Positions 61,784 through 64,000 of a stretch of 64,000 bases of DNA are shown in pieces. A program made the translations under genes and the position numbers. The notes under the pieces were generated by a model, which saw only the letters and a list, made by a program, of their open reading frames with translations, searched no databases and was not told where the DNA came from. The first letter of the stretch is position 1. Every line of letters starts with the position of its first letter. The stretch comes from Protonemura montana (lineage: Eukaryota; Arthropoda; Insecta; Plecoptera; Nemouridae), in the NCBI GenBank assembly GCA_947568835.1, contig OX387603.1, positions 8,243,943 through 8,307,942 on the forward strand. Direction: 5' to 3'.

Positions 61784-64000
61784 CTGCAGGTAAACGCTAG
61801 CAAAAGGCGACGCTAACTTTTATCTAACGCCCTTGCACCAGTTTAATAGGTATAACGAACCAGGCACATCTGACGGCAAGCTGTACACATACTGCCTTGA
61901 TTGCATTTCAGTACTAGACTTTTAAAGTCAACGACCCTCTGGGTCGGTAAGTCTACACTTTTATTACATGTCCTTACAATAAAATGGGTTTGCATACTGT
62001 TCGGGTAATGAGATCCGTTTGAAATCTTAGTTGCACGATGCATTGACCGTGTTTTGCGAGCACAATTATGTTGTGCGTTGTGTGCCATGAGAGTTCGGTA
62101 TGGAAATAAGACTATTATCATAAACTACATGCCTACCGTGAGTGCCAGAAAAGAATGCGTTGCTTGCTATCAAGATCTCTACACACGTTTCCCCTCGCAG
62201 GGAATTGCGTAAAGTAAGTTTCTGACGCATTTTATTCGTGACTTGAACAAATTTTGTTTGATCCCACTCGTTTGAAATGAGTATTTATTCTTAGGCGAAG
62301 TGATTCGATATAATCGATTCATTGTGCTGGATCAACTCAGAATGATTTATAAGTGCAGTTTGAAATGCATTATAGCACCGCATCATGGTCCCAACTTGAA
62401 ATAAAATATGAAAAAAAAACAAGGAGGAAAGGCATTGTTCTTTTATCGAATACTTTCAATTCACTAGACAGCAGTTCGTTTTGCTAAAGTTGAACTTGAC
62501 CTCCCTATGCTCTCAACTAGCCGACGAATAAGTGCTTACTTATCTCTCATTAATTAGCTAATCAACTGAACCGCTTCGACTCAGGTCCCCAAACCGAATC
62601 TCAAATGGCACAAAGCAGGTACCTCGTAAATCTGTCACCAAAGAATGCATAATGTCATCGGAAGCTTGAAAGTCTGTTAGGCTTTTGATAACATTCCAGA
62701 TAAAGTCTTGGTTAATGCAAATAGCCGAATCCAAGTCGCATATTTCCCTAACCAATTCCGACATGAACCATTCTAGTCTCTGTTTGAAAGCAAGACCCCG
62801 GCTTTGGGCGGTCCTTGCTCTGAACAAACAACTCGAGGTACATTCTGCGCTTCGATTTCAAGCGAATTTTACCTCAGAAGTTAATTTTAAGACGGGCGGT
62901 TTAGAAAAAACGTTGAACCTAATGTAATACATTATTCACGATATCTGAATTTTGCTCCATGTCTCTGAAATTTGAATAAGTGATAAATATTTTTCATAAG
63001 GAAAAATGCTAAGAAATTGGTCTGCACAGTTTTTGTGAACTTGAATAAATCGTTCTGATTTTCCCGTGTACAGCTTTAAGAGATGCGTCAGACATAATTT
63101 GAAAGAAAACGAAAGCAAGTGAGCCATGGATGTAAAAGTATAATAAATTAAAGTACCTGCACTTACAATCAAATTAAAAACAGGTTTGTAAAATTGAAAC
63201 CAACACAGAATTACATTTTAGTTGATTGCATGAGGGGGGGGGGGGAGGTAACTTGGCACCCTGACCACTGCTGCACTCTAGGACTATATTTACCTCGATA
63301 CAGAACCGGACTCACGTACGTGCTCACGTATGTGGTGTGACTAAACTTAGTTTAAGACAACTGAAAGTGCACTTTCCGGTTTTGAGACACATTTCGGGTT
63401 CGTGCGATGACCTGTCCGCTGATCTTCTTCATCCTCTTATTACCATACCCAACCCCAAGGTCCCGAGCCTGTCCTCCATAACTCACAGCATGGGTGCATG
63501 TGTGGTGTTCCCAACGTAGTTCCCCTTGCGACGTGCAGAGCTACAGGCTGATTTTTCCCTCGATTTCAAGTCAACAAACCAAGTCGGATGACCAAGTCAT
63601 TGACCAAAGACAGCAACACATTCTGAAAGCCCTGTTCCCATTCTTGACGCTTTTAAAACTATAATTTTTATGAAACATTCGAAATAACTTCAACAAATTT
63701 GTTTCCCTCATGCATTGAAGTCTCCCCGCCTACCGAATCAATTAGGATGTCACGAAAACGTGATTCAAATCGATTCTTATCAACCGACGCCTTTTTGAGG
63801 GGCACACACGCCCATTCAATTTTGTCACCAACTTAAAATTCGTGAGAGATTTCTAAAAACTTCACAAAATTCCAGTGCAAAAGAGTTAAAATTCCTTATT
63901 AGACCAGTTGCATAATAACTTTAAGAGTGACCTCTTTTCAGCATAACAAAGATCCAATAATATCTTACAAAATCATTTCGATAAATGTGCAGGCAAATCA
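61784..64000. other. Right-end intergenic DNA
   Basis: No gene supported on either strand. A run of 12 G lies at 63234-63245. It may contain the upstream region or first exon of the chitin-binding gene. Confidence 0.4.

Overview
The window looks like nuclear DNA of an arthropod, most likely an insect or another pancrustacean. It is AT-rich. Every conserved gene is split by short to medium GT-AG introns. The gene set includes a Gasp-type cuticle protein with three chitin-binding domains, a hemipterous-like JNK kinase kinase with a long proline-rich tail, and a second chitin-binding protein with low-complexity repeats. Gene models below were assembled by hand from reading frames, splice consensus and protein similarity. 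Where all exons are present their lengths sum to a multiple of three.

Left third (1-18.5 kb): the 3' part of endonuclease G (+) runs tail-to-tail into a nine-exon ABCF1/ABC50 gene (-). ABCF1 shares a roughly 210-bp head-to-head promoter with mitochondrial ribosomal protein L30 (+). After about 3 kb of intergenic DNA comes a complete six-exon Ro60/TROVE gene (-), itself head-to-head with the MKK7/hemipterous gene (+, ten exons, 18987-28016). ABCF1 intron 1 carries a small element-like unit with a THAP-type zinc-finger exon. A tRNA-like foldback element sits in an endonuclease G intron.

Middle (28-42 kb): a gene-poor stretch, then a Gasp/obstructor-C gene (-) with a 6.3-kb first intron, a TATA/Inr promoter and two alternative last exons that both start with the same CEDYYG coding block.

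Right part (43-64 kb): 43-56.6 kb holds a series of exon-like open frames on the minus strand. Several resemble parts of the ciliary transition-zone protein TMEM231, including more than one copy of what looks like its C-terminal membrane exon. I read this tentatively as a tandem array of diverged TMEM231-like genes or pseudogenes, interrupted by a 5'-truncated non-LTR retrotransposon. The window ends with a proline-rich protein with two chitin-binding domains (-), containing thirteen copies of a 27-bp repeat. Its signal-peptide exon is not securely located.

Functionally, the neighbours are mostly unrelated housekeeping genes (translation, mitochondrial nuclease, RNA quality control, JNK signalling). 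The two cuticle/chitin genes may be co-expressed during cuticle or tracheal formation, but nothing in the sequence proves that.
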